DNA from: Nocardioides panaciterrulae
GTDB taxonomy: Bacteria; Actinomycetota; Actinomycetes; Propionibacteriales; Nocardioidaceae
NCBI RefSeq assembly: GCF_013409645.1
Contig: NZ_JACCBG010000001.1
Location: 1,533,501-1,597,500, forward strand
Direction: 5' to 3'
DNA length: 64,000 bases
Below are positions 1 through 8,801 of this stretch, one piece after another. The translations under genes were made by a program, and so were the position numbers. The notes beneath the pieces were generated by a model that was given only the letters and a program-made list of their open reading frames with translations, had not been told where the DNA came from and did not search any database. Every line of letters begins with the position of its first letter. The stretch's first letter is position 1.

Positions 1-229
1 TCCAGTGGGCGGCCGAGCCCCAGGTGATCTCGTCCTGGGACAGCGGGCCGGGGCCGCCGTACGGCGGCTGGCCGTACGGCGGTTGGGCGGGCTGGCCGTA
101 CTGGCCGTACTGCCCGTACTGCCCGTACTGCCCGTACTGGCCGGGCGGCGGGGGAGGCGTCGGCCCCAGGCCCGGTTGCCCCTGCGGCGGCTGGTCCTCA
201 GGGTGTCCTGGACGGTTCGGATCGCTCAT
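1..229 (-). CDS. DUF4870-like membrane protein, N-terminal part
   Basis: This is the first 76 codons of a minus-strand gene that runs off the left edge of the window. It starts at the ATG complement at 227-229. The visible protein begins MSDPNRPGHPEDQPP and continues with a Pro/Gly/Gln/Tyr-rich tail containing five GQY units. It then enters LSQDEITWGSAAHW, which resembles the entry to a DUF4870 domain (a conserved small membrane protein family of unknown function). The membrane segments expected after this point lie outside the window, so the family call rests on the W-x-S-A-A-H motif and the typical low-complexity cytoplasmic leader. No function is known. Confidence 0.6.
   Translation of the reverse strand, partial: MSDPNRPGHPEDQPPQGQPGLGPTPPPPPGQYGQYGQYGQYGQYGQPAQPPYGQPPYGGPGPLSQDEITWGSAAHW
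91..141. repeat. 9-bp tandem repeat coding GQY units
   Basis: A 9-bp unit (core ctgcccgta on the + strand) repeats about five times inside the DUF4870-like gene. It encodes the repeated GQY tripeptides of the low-complexity leader. Copy number in such tracts often varies between strains. Confidence 0.8.
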
Positions 230-313
230 CACGTGCCCCCAATCTCGGCGGATGCCGGTGTGCGGGTCAGGACCCGTCCGATCCACGGTAACCGGGAACC
301 GCCCGCCCCGGGC

Positions 314-1162
314 TCAGGCGGTGACGAAGTCGATCAGCTCCTCGACCCGGCCGAGCAGCGCCGGGTCCAGGTCGGCGTAGGAGCGGACCCCGCCGAGGAT
401 GTGCTTCCACGCCCGGGCGATGTCGGCCTGGTTGCGGTGCGGCCAGCCGAGCTGCTGGCAGGTGCCGGTCTTCCAGTCGATGTTGCGGGGCACGTCGGGC
501 CACCGCGCGAAGCCGAGCCGCTGGGGCTTGACCGCCTGCCAGATGTCGATGAACGGGTGCCCCACGATCAGCACGTCCTTGCCGATCGGGGACTTCGCGA
601 TGTTCTGGGCGATCCGGCTCTCCTTGGAGCCCCGGACCAGGTGGTCGACCAGCACGCCCACCCGGCGCTGCGGGCCCGGCTTGAAGTCGCGCAGGTGGTC
701 GGCGAGGTCGTCGACCCCGCCGAGATACTCCACGACCACGCCCTCGATGCGCAGGTCGTCACCCCACACCCTCTCGACCAGCTCCGCGTCGTGCCGGCCC
801 TCGACGAAGATCCGGCTGGCCCGGGCGACCCGTGCCTTGGCGCCGTGGACGGCGACCGACCCGGACGCGGTGCGCGTCGGCCTCGCGGGCGCGGCCGCGC
901 GCACCGGGGCGGTCAGGATCACCGGCTTCCCCTCGAGCAGGAAGCCGGCACCGAGCGGGAAGGTGCGCCGCTTGTTGCGCCGGTCCTCGAGCGTCACCGT
1001 GTGCAGGTCGCGGTCCACTTCGACGATCTCGCCGACCCAGTCCGTGGTCACCTCCTCCACCACGGCCCCGATCTCGGCCGGGGTCTCGACGGCGCGGCCG
1101 CGCTTGGGCGCGCGCCAGTCGGTGGCGAGGACGTCGGAGCCGTAGCGGTCGCGAGAAGTCAC
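314..1162 (-). CDS. DUF3097 family protein
   Basis: A 282-residue protein starting MTSRDRYGSDVLATDWR. It matches my recollection of the DUF3097 family, which is found in actinobacteria and has no assigned function. Visible landmarks are a beta-rich N-terminal half (VGEIVEVDRDLHTVTLEDRR), an RIFVEGRHDAELVERVWG segment reminiscent of Toprim-type folds (E and D in the middle of a hydrophobic strand-helix unit), and a conserved VGHPFIDIWQAVKPQ block. No signal peptide or membrane helix is visible, so it is probably cytoplasmic. It is followed 3' by the DUF4870-like gene and preceded by a small acidic-protein gene on the same strand. Confidence 0.8.
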   Translation of the reverse strand: MTSRDRYGSDVLATDWRAPKRGRAVETPAEIGAVVEEVTTDWVGEIVEVDRDLHTVTLEDRRNKRRTFPLGAGFLLEGKPVILTAPVRAAAPARPTRTASGSVAVHGAKARVARASRIFVEGRHDAELVERVWGDDLRIEGVVVEYLGGVDDLADHLRDFKPGPQRRVGVLVDHLVRGSKESRIAQNIAKSPIGKDVLIVGHPFIDIWQAVKPQRLGFARWPDVPRNIDWKTGTCQQLGWPHRNQADIARAWKHILGGVRSYADLDPALLGRVEELIDFVTA

Positions 1163-1227
1163 CGGACAACGCTAGGCGGGCGGCCGGCCCGGCACCGGCA
1201 GGACGCGCCGGGCCGGGCACCGGCCGG

Positions 1228-1446
1228 TCAGTCCTCCAGCTGCTCCTCGTCCCACTGCTCGGCGCCCTTGCCGCCGAGCACGTCGAGCTCGTCGGTGTCG
1301 ACGTCGTCCTCGAGGCCCTCCGCCAGCGGGTTGTCCTCGCCGGGTCGCACGTCGTCGGGGAGCTGGTCGTCGGTGACGCCCTGGGAGGCGCCCGCGGAGT
1401 CGCCCTGGGAGGGTTCGGTGTCGGGGTGGTTGCTGGAGTCCGTCAT
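1228..1446 (-). CDS. Small acidic hypothetical protein
   Basis: A 72-residue protein starting MTDSSNHPDTEPSQGD and ending in a strongly acidic tail (GAEQWDEEQLED). The start was set at the ATG complement at 1444-1446, because the in-frame extension upstream is Arg/Pro-rich and unlike the rest. It is rich in Asp, Glu, Ser and Gly, with no hydrophobic core, and is probably intrinsically disordered. I do not recognise a family. Coding use looks real, with third-position GC and no stop codons over the span, but short GC-rich frames are easy to over-call. Confidence 0.55.
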   Translation of the reverse strand: MTDSSNHPDTEPSQGDSAGASQGVTDDQLPDDVRPGEDNPLAEGLEDDVDTDELDVLGGKGAEQWDEEQLED

Positions 1447-1519
1447 GCGAGGCGACGCTAGCCGTCCGGGCCCGGGAGTCAACACCGCCACGCGTGCCGG
1501 GAGCCGCACCCGTCCGGGA

Positions 1520-2401
1520 TCAGACGAGCGGCAACCGCTTCTGGCTGCGGGGCAGCTGCTCGTAGCCCCGTCGTACGGCGGTCTCCAGCCGCTCCCGCTC
1601 CCAGGGCCAGTCGGCCGCCTGCACCGCCTCCTCGACGGGTATGCCGCGGCCGGCCAGGTCGCGGATCGTCTCCGCGACGATCCCGAGCTCGCCCCGCTGC
1701 GTCTCCACGAAGTCGCGGTCGACGGGCAGCCCGTGCCCGGGGACCACCACGGTGGCGGGCGTGGTCAGCCCCAGCACGACGTCGAGCGTGAGCGGCCAGT
1801 CCATGGGCCACGCGTCGTCGTTCATCGACGGGGGTGCCGACTCCTCCACCAGGTCGCCCGCGAGCAGCACGTCGGCGTCCGGGACCCGGAGCACCAGGTC
1901 GCCGCTGGTGTGCCCGCGGCCGGGGTGCACGAGCTCGACCGCACGGTCGCCCAGGTCGACGACCCGGGCGCTGGAGAAGGTCTGGTCGGGCAGCACGATC
2001 TCGGTGGCGAGCACCTCGTCGCGGTGCGGGTCCTCACCCTCGTGGTCGCGGACCCGCTGCTTGAGCCGCTCGCCCCACCGCTCGAGCTCGTCGCGGGCGT
2101 TCTCGTGGGCGTGCACCGGGACCTCGCCGTACGCCTCGCGGAAGGTCGCGTTGCCGAAGGTGTGGTCGAAGTGCCAGTGGGTGTTGACGACGCCGACGAC
2201 CTCGCCCGCGCCCAGCCGGCGCACGTCGTGGAGGACCTCACGGGCCGCGGCGCCGGACCCGTGGGTGTCGACCACGAGCAGCCCGAGCGCGCCGCCGACC
2301 AGGGTGACGTTGACGTCGAACCAGGCGTAGCGGGCGACCCACACCCGGTCCGCCACCTCGCGGAAGCCCTCGCCGGTGTGGCTGTGGGTGTGTGCGGTCA
2401 T
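1520..2401 (-). CDS. MBL-fold metallo-hydrolase
   Basis: A metallo-beta-lactamase-fold hydrolase of 293 residues. The metal-binding motif HWHFDH (in NTHWHFDHTFGN) is clear. Further ligands are consistent with HPGRGHTSGD and the VVVPGHG segment, so a dinuclear metal site is expected. The start is taken as the ATG complement at 2399-2401 (MTAHTHSHTGEGF); a GTG nine bases upstream is an alternative. There is no signal peptide, so a cytoplasmic hydrolase of unknown substrate is likely. It diverges from hrcA across the CIRCE operator, whose left edge is only 20 bp from this start, so heat-shock repression could also touch this promoter. That last point is inference. Confidence 0.85.
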   Translation of the reverse strand: MTAHTHSHTGEGFREVADRVWVARYAWFDVNVTLVGGALGLLVVDTHGSGAAAREVLHDVRRLGAGEVVGVVNTHWHFDHTFGNATFREAYGEVPVHAHENARDELERWGERLKQRVRDHEGEDPHRDEVLATEIVLPDQTFSSARVVDLGDRAVELVHPGRGHTSGDLVLRVPDADVLLAGDLVEESAPPSMNDDAWPMDWPLTLDVVLGLTTPATVVVPGHGLPVDRDFVETQRGELGIVAETIRDLAGRGIPVEEAVQAADWPWERERLETAVRRGYEQLPRSQKRLPLV

Positions 2402-2420
2402 GCCGCCCACCCTAGTAGTC

Positions 2421-2447
2421 TTGGCACTCGGGATTGACGAGTGCCAA
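2421..2447. promoter_or_regulatory. CIRCE operator (HrcA binding site)
   Basis: The arms TTGGCACTC and GAGTGCCAA are perfect inverted 9-mers separated by exactly 9 bp. They match the CIRCE consensus TTAGCACTC-N9-GAGTGCTAA with one symmetrical change per arm. The operator lies 25 bp upstream of the hrcA start, the expected place for HrcA autorepression. Confidence 0.96.
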
Positions 2448-2472
2448 CCGTGAGAACGTGAGAGGAGGCGGG

Positions 2473-3486
2473 ATGCAGGAGGAGCGCAGGCTCGCCGTGC
2501 TCCGCGCGATCGTCGAGGACTACGTCGCCACCGAGGAGCCGGTCGGCTCCCGGGCCCTGGTCGAGCGGCACCGTCTCGGCGTCTCGCCGGCGACGGTGCG
2601 CAACGACATGGCGGCGCTGGAGGAGGAGGGGTTCATCACCCAGCCGCACACCAGCGCCGGCCGGGTGCCCACCGACAAGGGCTACCGCCTCTTCGTCGAC
2701 CGGCTGAGCACGGTGAAGCCGATGACCCCGGCCGAGCGGCGGGCGATCGCGAGCTTCCTCGACGGCGCGGTCGACCTCGACGACGTGGTGAGCCGTTCGG
2801 TGCGGCTGCTCTCGCAGCTGACCCGTCAGGTCGCCATCGTGCAGTACCCGACCCTCTCGCGGTCCACGGTCCGCCATGTCGAGCTCGTCGCGCTCACCCC
2901 GAGCCGCCTGCTCGTCGTGCTGATCCTCAGCACCGGCCGGGTCGAGCAGCGACTGGTCGAGCTCGAGGCGCCGTTGACCGACGACGACCTCGCCGACCTG
3001 CGCAGCCTGGTCAACCGGGCCGCGACCGGCGAGGTGATCGCCGAGGCGGCCGCCGCGCTGCGCCGGGCGGTGCCGCCGGTCGACGGGGCCGCCACCGCGG
3101 CCGTGGTCGAGGCGCTGGTCGAGGCGATGTCCGACCACCGCTCCGACGAGCGGGTGGCGGTCGGCGGGGCCGCCAACCTGGCCAGGTACGGCGACAGCTT
3201 CGACTCCGCCGTACGCCCGCTGCTCGAGGCCCTCGAGGAGCACGTCGTGCTGCTCAAGCTGCTCGGCGAGGCCACCGTCGGCGGGACCGTCACCGTCCGC
3301 ATCGGCCACGAGGGCCCGTATCAGGAGCTGGCCTCCACCAGCGTCGTCGCCACCGGCTACGGACCGCGCGACGAGGCGCTGGCCACGCTCGGGATCGTCG
3401 GTCCCACCCGCATGGACTACCCGGGCACGATGGGGGCGGTGCGCGCGGTGGCGCGCTACGTCTCGCGCTTCCTCGACGAGGGCTGA
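2473..3486 (+). CDS. hrcA: Heat-inducible transcription repressor HrcA
   Basis: HrcA, 337 residues, is the repressor that binds CIRCE elements and is active when assisted by GroEL. The N-terminal winged helix is visible (residues about 5-70, including [18 protein letters not shown] and the wing segment [13 protein letters not shown]). It is followed by the GAF-like dimerisation and inserted domains, with the family-typical C-terminal IGxE-type strand seen as [23 protein letters not shown]. The ATG at 2473 was chosen because AGAGGAGG sits at 2461-2468; reading from the upstream TTG would place coding sequence inside CIRCE. It is followed 57 bp later by dnaJ and then rsmE, the usual actinobacterial order. 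Confidence 0.97.
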   Translation: MQEERRLAVLRAIVEDYVATEEPVGSRALVERHRLGVSPATVRNDMAALEEEGFITQPHTSAGRVPTDKGYRLFVDRLSTVKPMTPAERRAIASFLDGAVDLDDVVSRSVRLLSQLTRQVAIVQYPTLSRSTVRHVELVALTPSRLLVVLILSTGRVEQRLVELEAPLTDDDLADLRSLVNRAATGEVIAEAAAALRRAVPPVDGAATAAVVEALVEAMSDHRSDERVAVGGAANLARYGDSFDSAVRPLLEALEEHVVLLKLLGEATVGGTVTVRIGHEGPYQELASTSVVATGYGPRDEALATLGIVGPTRMDYPGTMGAVRAVARYVSRFLDEG

Positions 3487-3543
3487 CCCCCGCGGGCCCC
3501 GGCCCCCGACCAACCTCCCCACCCACCACCCGAAGGAACCGAC

Positions 3544-4719
3544 TTGAGTCAGGACCTGTACGACCTGCTCGGTGTCGACCGCGACGCGGACGCCGACGCC
3601 ATCAAGAAGGCCTACCGGCGACTCGCCCGGCAGCTGCACCCCGACGTCAACCCGGACCCGGAGACCCAGGAGCGGTTCAAGGAGGTCTCCCACGCCTACG
3701 AGGTGCTCTCCGACCCCCAGAAGCGCGCGGCCTACGACCGCGGCGGCGACCCGTTCGGCGGCATGGGCGGGGCCGGCTTCGGGCAGGGCGCGGGCTTCTC
3801 GTTCACCGACATCATGGACGCGTTCTTCGGCGGCGCCGCCGGCGGAGCCGCGGCCGGCCGGGGCCCTCGGCCGCGCACCAGGCGCGGCCAGGACGCGCTG
3901 ATCCGGCTCGACATCGACCTGGCCGAGGCGGCCTTCGGCGTCACCCGCGAGATCGCCGTCGACACCGCGACGCTGTGCGGCACCTGCCACGGCGAGGGCA
4001 CGGCGGCCGGCACCCACCCCGCGCCCTGCGAGACCTGCCATGGCGCCGGCGAGGTGGCCCACGTGCAGCGCTCGTTCCTCGGCGAGATCCGCACGCTGCG
4101 CCCCTGCGCCGCCTGTCGCGGCTACGGCACGATCATCCCCGAGCCGTGCCGGGAGTGCTCCGGCGACGGCCGGGTCCGCTCGCGGCGGACCATCACGGTC
4201 AAGATCCCGGCCGGTGTCGACAACGGCACCCGGGTCCAGCTCGCCGAGCAGGGCGAGGTCGGTCCCGGTGGCGGGCCGGCCGGCGACCTCTACGTCGAGA
4301 TCCAGGTGGCCCGGCACGAGACCTTCACGCGCCACGGCAGCGACCTGCACTGCACGGTGACGGTGCCGATGACCGCGGCGGCGCTCGGCACCACCCTGAC
4401 GCTGCCGACGCTCGAGGCCGACGTCGAGCAGGGCGCGGACTCCGGGGTCGAGACCAGCTTCGAGCTCGAGATCCGGCCCGGCACCCAGTCCGGCACCGAG
4501 CAGGTGCTGCGCGGGCGCGGGGTGCCCGGCCTGCGCGGCGGCCGCGGGGACCTGGTCGTCTCGGTCGTGGTCGAGACGCCCAGCCGCCTCGACGAGCGCC
4601 AGGAGGAGCTGCTGCGCGAGCTGGCCGCGATCCGTGGCGAGGAGCAGCCGACGGGGCAGGTGCAGGCCGCGAGCAAGTCGTTCTTCGGTCGCCTGCGCGA
4701 CGCGTTCAACGAGCACTGA
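3544..4719 (+). CDS. dnaJ: Chaperone DnaJ
   Basis: Full-length type I DnaJ of 391 residues, a co-chaperone that stimulates the DnaK ATPase. Domains in order: J domain 1-70 with the HPD triad at residues 32-34; Gly/Phe-rich linker about 70-108; four CxxCxGxG-type zinc repeats (C145/C148, C162/C165, C188/C191, C202/C205); then the two beta-barrel substrate domains. The start codon is TTG, preceded by GAAGGAA at 3533-3539, and no nearby ATG or GTG fits. It lies in the hrcA operon rather than next to dnaK-grpE, so it is the HrcA/CIRCE-controlled DnaJ paralogue commonly called DnaJ2 in actinobacteria. Confidence 0.96.
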   Translation: MSQDLYDLLGVDRDADADAIKKAYRRLARQLHPDVNPDPETQERFKEVSHAYEVLSDPQKRAAYDRGGDPFGGMGGAGFGQGAGFSFTDIMDAFFGGAAGGAAAGRGPRPRTRRGQDALIRLDIDLAEAAFGVTREIAVDTATLCGTCHGEGTAAGTHPAPCETCHGAGEVAHVQRSFLGEIRTLRPCAACRGYGTIIPEPCRECSGDGRVRSRRTITVKIPAGVDNGTRVQLAEQGEVGPGGGPAGDLYVEIQVARHETFTRHGSDLHCTVTVPMTAAALGTTLTLPTLEADVEQGADSGVETSFELEIRPGTQSGTEQVLRGRGVPGLRGGRGDLVVSVVVETPSRLDERQEELLRELAAIRGEEQPTGQVQAASKSFFGRLRDAFNEH

Positions 4720-4733
4720 CGGGCGGCGCGCGG

Positions 4734-5474
4734 ATGTCGCTGCCGGTCCACGCCGTGCCGTCCCTGGACGGCGCCGCCACCGGGTCGGTGGTGGAGGTCG
4801 CCGGCGACGAGGCCCACCACGCGGTCGCCGTACGCCGGCTGCGCGTGGGCGAGCGGGTGGTGCTGACCGACGGCGCCGGCCGGTCGGTGACCGGCGCGGT
4901 CACCACCACCGGCAAGCGGGTCTTCACGGTCGAGGTCGCCGAGGTCGCCGACGTCCCCGCGCCGGAGCCCGAGCTGGTGGTGGTGCAGGCGCTGCCCAAG
5001 GGCGACCGGGGCGAGCTGGCCGTCGAGGTGCTGACCGAGGTGGGGGTCGCCCGGATCGTGCCGTGGGCGGCCGCCCGGTCGGTGGCGGTGTGGAAGGGCG
5101 AGCGCGCCGTGAAGTCGCAGGCGAAGTGGGCCGGCACCGCCCGCGAGGCCGCCAAGCAGTCCCGCCGCTCCTGGTTCCCGGAGGTCTCGCCGCTGGCGAC
5201 GACCGCCGACGTGTCGGCCCTGGCTGGCGCGGCCGACCTCGCGGTGGTGCTGCACGAGGACGCCAGCGAGCCGCTCGCCGCGGTGGAGGTCCCGCCGCAC
5301 GGCCGGATCGTGGTCGTCGTGGGTCCCGAGGGCGGGCTCACCGACGAGGAGGTGGCCTCGTTCCTCGCCGCCGGCGCCCGCTCGGTGCGGCTCGGCGCGG
5401 AGGTGCTGCGCACCTCCACCGCCGGCGTCGCCGCCTGCGCTGTGCTGCTCGCGCGCACCCCCCGCTGGCGCTGA
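4734..5474 (+). CDS. rsmE: 16S rRNA m3U1498 methyltransferase RsmE
   Basis: RsmE, 246 residues, methylates N3 of U1498 in 16S rRNA using SAM. The N-terminal PUA-like part includes GDEAHHAVAVRRLRVGE. The C-terminal SPOUT trefoil-knot part carries VVVGPEGGLTDEEV and LGAEVLRTSTAGVAA, the family cofactor-binding loops. The ATG at 4734 is 15 bp after the dnaJ stop, so translation is probably coupled. This hrcA-dnaJ-rsmE order is standard. Confidence 0.95.
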   Translation: MSLPVHAVPSLDGAATGSVVEVAGDEAHHAVAVRRLRVGERVVLTDGAGRSVTGAVTTTGKRVFTVEVAEVADVPAPEPELVVVQALPKGDRGELAVEVLTEVGVARIVPWAAARSVAVWKGERAVKSQAKWAGTAREAAKQSRRSWFPEVSPLATTADVSALAGAADLAVVLHEDASEPLAAVEVPPHGRIVVVVGPEGGLTDEEVASFLAAGARSVRLGAEVLRTSTAGVAACAVLLARTPRWR

Positions 5475-5526
5475 GCGGACCTCCACCGGCGCCGGGGCGG
5501 CTCGCTGCGCCCGGCCGGGCCGGGGG

Positions 5527-6648
5527 CTACCGCACCGTGATCGTCCGGGTGTCGACGTAGGGCCCGTTGCCCTCGCCGGCCGACGGGTCGTCGGTCATCG
5601 CGACGAAGGTGTACTCGCCGGGAGCGAGGTCGCTGACGTCGATCTCGGCCTTCCACGGGTAGAGCTTGTCCATCCAGCCCTCGGCGGTGGTGAACCCCTT
5701 CTTCACGACCTGGTCGCCCTGCCGGATCTGCCACGGCACGTTGGCCTCGAACGAGCTGGCCACCCCGGTGGCGGTGAGGGTCCCGTGCACGGTGGCCCCC
5801 TCGGCCGGATCGCTGATGCTGATCAGCGACAGCACCTCGAGCGGGTCGCCCCCGGCGACCGGCTGGCCGGTGTCCACGCCCAGCACCCGGTCGGCCGGCT
5901 GCTCGTTGACGAGGAACCGCACGGGGGCGCGCGTCTGCAGGGCGGCCTGCGCGGTGTAGACGACCTGCTGCAGGGCCAGCCGGGCCTCGGCGTCGGTCAT
6001 CGCGTCGGGCCGGTCCATGATCGCGTTCTCGCCCACCAGGTCGACCGTGATCGCGTCACCGTCGAGGCTCACCTGCTGGGTGGAGGCGTTGTCGGGCCAC
6101 AACGAGGAGTAGTCCGGGTCGTGCGGGCCCGAGGTCCGGGCCAGGGCGGCGTTCACGGCCTCGGTGGGCAGGTCACCGTCGGCGCGGACCGACGTGAACT
6201 CCCGGAAGAGTCGCGGCCCCGAGGGCGTGTCCCCGGCGAGGTAGGTCGCGACGGCCGCCGTCGCCGCGGGTGAGGCCGCGGGGGAGGCGGACTCCGCGGT
6301 GGTCTCCTCGGCGGCCGGCGTCGGGTCCGTGGTGGCCGGGGCGGTGCGGTGGCGGTGGTGGGTGGCGGCCGCGGGGGCGGGCTGCTGGTCGCCGCCGGTC
6401 AGGCCGAGCTGGTCGCCGGCGACGGCGATCGCGACCACCACCGCGGCCACGGCGACGACGGCACCACCGACGGCGTAGCTCCAGGGACGACGTGCGGGCA
6501 TGGGGGTCACCTTCGTTCGGTTGCGGATGGAGTCGAGCGCGTCGCGCGGCTCGACGTCGGAGACGGCGTCGTCCAGCAGGTCGGACAGCCGGACCCGGTC
6601 GCCCGGTGGCTCGTCGTCGGCGGGCTCGGTGCGGGGTCGGTCGCTCAC
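5527..6648 (-). CDS. GerMN / Gmad2 domain membrane-anchored protein, sigma-factor partner
   Basis: A 373-residue protein with three parts. The N-terminal cytoplasmic segment (about 1-55) contains LSDLLDDAVSDVEPRDALDSI, a motif I associate with proteins encoded next to SigE-type sigma factors. A single membrane helix follows at about 58-77. The extracytoplasmic part has a Thr/Ala/Pro-rich stalk, a GerMN-like domain (about 165-255) and a Gmad2 Ig-like domain (about 260-373, SDPAEGATVHGTLTATG through WKAEIDVSDLAPGEYTF). The GTG start overlaps the sigma-factor stop (GTGA, 6645-6648), so the two are translationally coupled. An anti-sigma or signalling role is inferred from context. The GerM name comes from spore germination, but there is no sign of sporulation here. 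Confidence 0.8.
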   Translation of the reverse strand: MSDRPRTEPADDEPPGDRVRLSDLLDDAVSDVEPRDALDSIRNRTKVTPMPARRPWSYAVGGAVVAVAAVVVAIAVAGDQLGLTGGDQQPAPAAATHHRHRTAPATTDPTPAAEETTAESASPAASPAATAAVATYLAGDTPSGPRLFREFTSVRADGDLPTEAVNAALARTSGPHDPDYSSLWPDNASTQQVSLDGDAITVDLVGENAIMDRPDAMTDAEARLALQQVVYTAQAALQTRAPVRFLVNEQPADRVLGVDTGQPVAGGDPLEVLSLISISDPAEGATVHGTLTATGVASSFEANVPWQIRQGDQVVKKGFTTAEGWMDKLYPWKAEIDVSDLAPGEYTFVAMTDDPSAGEGNGPYVDTRTITVR

Positions 6649-7202
6649 GGCCGTTCCTCCCAGTGGTCGTGGAGCACGGCGCGCAGGGACGCCAGGCCAC
6701 GCGAGGCGTGGCTCTTGACGGCCCCGCGGCTGATCCCCAGGGCGGTGGAGATCTCGGCCTCGGACAGGTCGAGGTAGTAGCGCAGGGTGACCACCTCGCG
6801 CTGCCGCTGCGGCAGGTCGCGCAGCGCCTCGAGCACCGCCGCGCGCCGGGTGCCGGCCACGGCGGCCTCGTCGGCCCCGGGCACGGTGGCCGGCGCGGTC
6901 CGGCGTACGGCGTGCTTCGCGACCACGACCCGGTGCCGCAGCGCCGAGCGGGAGCCGTTCACCACCGCCTGGCGCAGGTAGGCCAGGGCCCGGTCGGGGT
7001 CACGCAGCCGCGACCAGTGCCCGTGGACCGCGACGAACGCGTCCTGCACGACCTCCTCGGCGGTGGGCAGGTCGTGCACCAGCAGCACCGAGAGGCGGAC
7101 CAGCCGGCGCCAGTGCGCGGCGTAGAGCTGCTCGAGCGCCTCGTCGGCGGTCCAGCGCGCGGCGACCGCGTCTAGGGCGCGGGAGCCCGGCGACGGGCTC
7201 AT
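6645..7202 (-). CDS. SigE-family ECF-type RNA polymerase sigma factor
   Basis: A 185-residue sigma factor. Region 2 is visible as EEVVQDAFVAVHGHWSRL and PDRALAYLRQAVVN. Region 4 is LRDLPQRQREVVTLRYYLDLSEAEISTALGISRGAVKSHASRGL, a clear helix-turn-helix of the Streptomyces SigE-type family. The start is uncertain: ATG at 7202 (MSPSPGSRALDA) gives the usual family length, and an in-frame GTG at 7253 would add 17 residues. Neither has a strong ribosome binding site. It is co-transcribed with the membrane-anchored GerMN protein, which overlaps its stop codon and may control it. Confidence 0.9.
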   Translation of the reverse strand: MSPSPGSRALDAVAARWTADEALEQLYAAHWRRLVRLSVLLVHDLPTAEEVVQDAFVAVHGHWSRLRDPDRALAYLRQAVVNGSRSALRHRVVVAKHAVRRTAPATVPGADEAAVAGTRRAAVLEALRDLPQRQREVVTLRYYLDLSEAEISTALGISRGAVKSHASRGLASLRAVLHDHWEERP

Positions 7203-7360
7203 CGCGGCCCGCCGCCCGGGGGACACGCGTGCCGCCGTCGCATAACTGGTCACGCTAGTCCCACGCGCACCAGCCTCCGGTGGTTTACACGCGGACGGCA
7301 CGAGTTTCCTCCGGTCCGCTTCCGGCCCCGTGCCAGCATGGCCCCGACGAGAGGAGACCC

Positions 7361-7708
7361 ATGGCTGCCGCACCCGACTGCCTGTTCTGCAGGATCGTCG
7401 CGGGCGACCTGCCCGCCGAGGTCGTGCACACCACCGACCGAGCGGTCGCGTTCCGCGACATCAACGCCCAGGCCCCCACCCACGTGCTCGTGGTGCCGCG
7501 CGCGCACTACGCCAACGCCGCGGAGCTGGCGCACGCCGACCCCGAGTCGGCCGCCGAGCTGGTCCGGGTGGCCGCCGAGGTCGCCACGACCGAGGGTCAC
7601 GACGACTACCGGCTGGTCTTCAACACCGGGGAGGGCGTCGGGCAGACGGTGTTCCACGCCCACCTGCACCTGCTGGCCGGCCGATCGATGACCTGGCCGC
7701 CGGGCTGA
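7361..7708 (+). CDS. HIT family nucleotide-binding protein (HinT-like)
   Basis: A 115-residue histidine-triad protein, probably a purine nucleoside phosphoramidase/AMP-lysine hydrolase of the HinT type. The triad HAHLHLLAG (H-x-H-x-H) lies near the C-terminus, the CLFCRI zinc/metal motif at the N-terminus, and RDINAQAPTHVLVVPR in between. The ATG at 7361 follows GAGGAGA at 7351-7357. It converges on the secreted-protein gene at 7712 with only 3 bp between stops. Confidence 0.95.
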   Translation: MAAAPDCLFCRIVAGDLPAEVVHTTDRAVAFRDINAQAPTHVLVVPRAHYANAAELAHADPESAAELVRVAAEVATTEGHDDYRLVFNTGEGVGQTVFHAHLHLLAGRSMTWPPG

Positions 7709-7711
7709 TCC

Positions 7712-8329
7712 TCAGCCCGACGGGGCCGCGAGCCACCGGGTGTACGCCGGCCCCGGCGGCCCGTCGTCGTGCGGGTTGTCCGCCAGCGTGCTCATCGGGC
7801 GCCAGTAGTAGGCGCTGAGCGCGACCCGGACCCGGTCGGGCGTGCCCAGGCACCCGCGCGGGATGCCGACCACGACCCGGTCGGCCGGGTAGTCCACGCG
7901 GTGGTGCAGCCCCGGGCAGGCGCGCACCCGCTCGTGCCGGTCCAGCAACCGGTCCGTGCCCGCCCAGCCGTCCGGCGCCGTGGAGACGATCGCCCGCCGG
8001 AACGTCTCGGGAGTGCGGACGCGGACCTGGAACTCCTGGGGGCGTACCCGGCGCAGGTCCACGAACCGCATCGTGACCCGGACCTCGTGCGCCCGGTGGG
8101 CGGCCGTGGCGCCGGTGAGGTCGACCTCGGGCTTCGTGCCGAAGAAGTGCCAGGTGTCCTCGCCCGGGCCGATCCGCCAGACGTCACCGGTGCCGTCGAC
8201 CAGCACCACGCGGGAGACCCGGGCCGGCGCGGCCTGCGCCCCCGGTTGCCCAACGAACGGCCCGGCGAATGGCCCCACCAATGACATGGCCAGCAGGCTG
8301 CCGACCAGCAGCGCGAGCAACCTGGTCAC
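7712..8329 (-). CDS. Secreted hypothetical protein
   Basis: A 205-residue exported protein starting at the GTG complement at 8327-8329, chosen because GGGAGG sits five bases before it. A signal peptide is clear (MTRLLALLVGSLLAMSLVGPFAG, ending around GAQAAPA). The mature part is beta-rich (VSRVVLVDGTGDVWRIG, ATAAHRAHEVRVTMRFVDLRRV) and has a Cys pair (RACPG, PRGCLG) that could form a disulphide. I do not recognise a family. The repeated strand pattern resembles extracellular beta-sandwich proteins. Confidence 0.75.
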   Translation of the reverse strand: MTRLLALLVGSLLAMSLVGPFAGPFVGQPGAQAAPARVSRVVLVDGTGDVWRIGPGEDTWHFFGTKPEVDLTGATAAHRAHEVRVTMRFVDLRRVRPQEFQVRVRTPETFRRAIVSTAPDGWAGTDRLLDRHERVRACPGLHHRVDYPADRVVVGIPRGCLGTPDRVRVALSAYYWRPMSTLADNPHDDGPPGPAYTRWLAAPSG

Positions 8330-8399
8330 GCGGACCTCCCGGGGACGGCTGCCTCCACGGTCCACGAGCGCCCGCGGGCCCGTCAGGGGCGAAGGTCCG

Positions 8400-8669
8400 T
8401 CACCCCGGCAGGACCTCCAGCACCAGCCGCAGCACGTAGAACACGACCGGCAGGCCGAAGACCGCGAGCATCACCCAGGCGGTGAGCCGGTGCAGGGGCT
8501 TGCGGGAGTCCAGCGAGCCGGCGAAGTCCAGCAGAGCTCCGTCCGGCACGTGGTGGGTGAGCCCCATCCGGTGGGCGTCCGGGGGCAGGTGCTGGCCCGC
8601 CTCCCACGCCGGCGCGGTGTCGTCGTCGTGGTCGTCGTGGTCGTCGAGGTCGTCGTACCCCTCCCGCAT
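8400..8669 (-). CDS. Small membrane protein with acidic His/Asp N-terminus
   Basis: An 89-residue protein starting MREGYDDLDDHDDHDDDT. The first 20 residues are almost entirely Asp and His, a possible metal-binding or simply acidic tail. One membrane helix lies near the C-terminus (LTAWVMLAVFGLPVVFYVLRLVLEVL, about residues 62-86). The middle carries HLPPDAHRMGLTHHVPDGALLDFAG. I do not recognise the family. Upstream in-frame codons exist, but they are Arg/Ser/Cys-rich and unlike coding sequence. Confidence 0.7.
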   Translation of the reverse strand: MREGYDDLDDHDDHDDDTAPAWEAGQHLPPDAHRMGLTHHVPDGALLDFAGSLDSRKPLHRLTAWVMLAVFGLPVVFYVLRLVLEVLPG

Positions 8670-8801
8670 GGACCCACGGTAGGCCAGATCCGAGGACCGG
8701 CACCCGGATCGGCCAATCCGGTGACGCCGCGGCTCCGAACACATGCTGCACGCCAACAATCCCGACCGCCCGCAGGGGCGAGGAGCAGGAGAAGGATCCG
8801 C

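Noticed and set aside
5..2437. Very long open frame on the + strand over the first 2.4 kb
   Set aside because: It runs antisense to the DUF3097, acidic-protein and MBL-fold genes, which have clear motifs. Its translation is a low-complexity Arg/Gly/Val/Pro composition typical of antisense frames in high-GC DNA.
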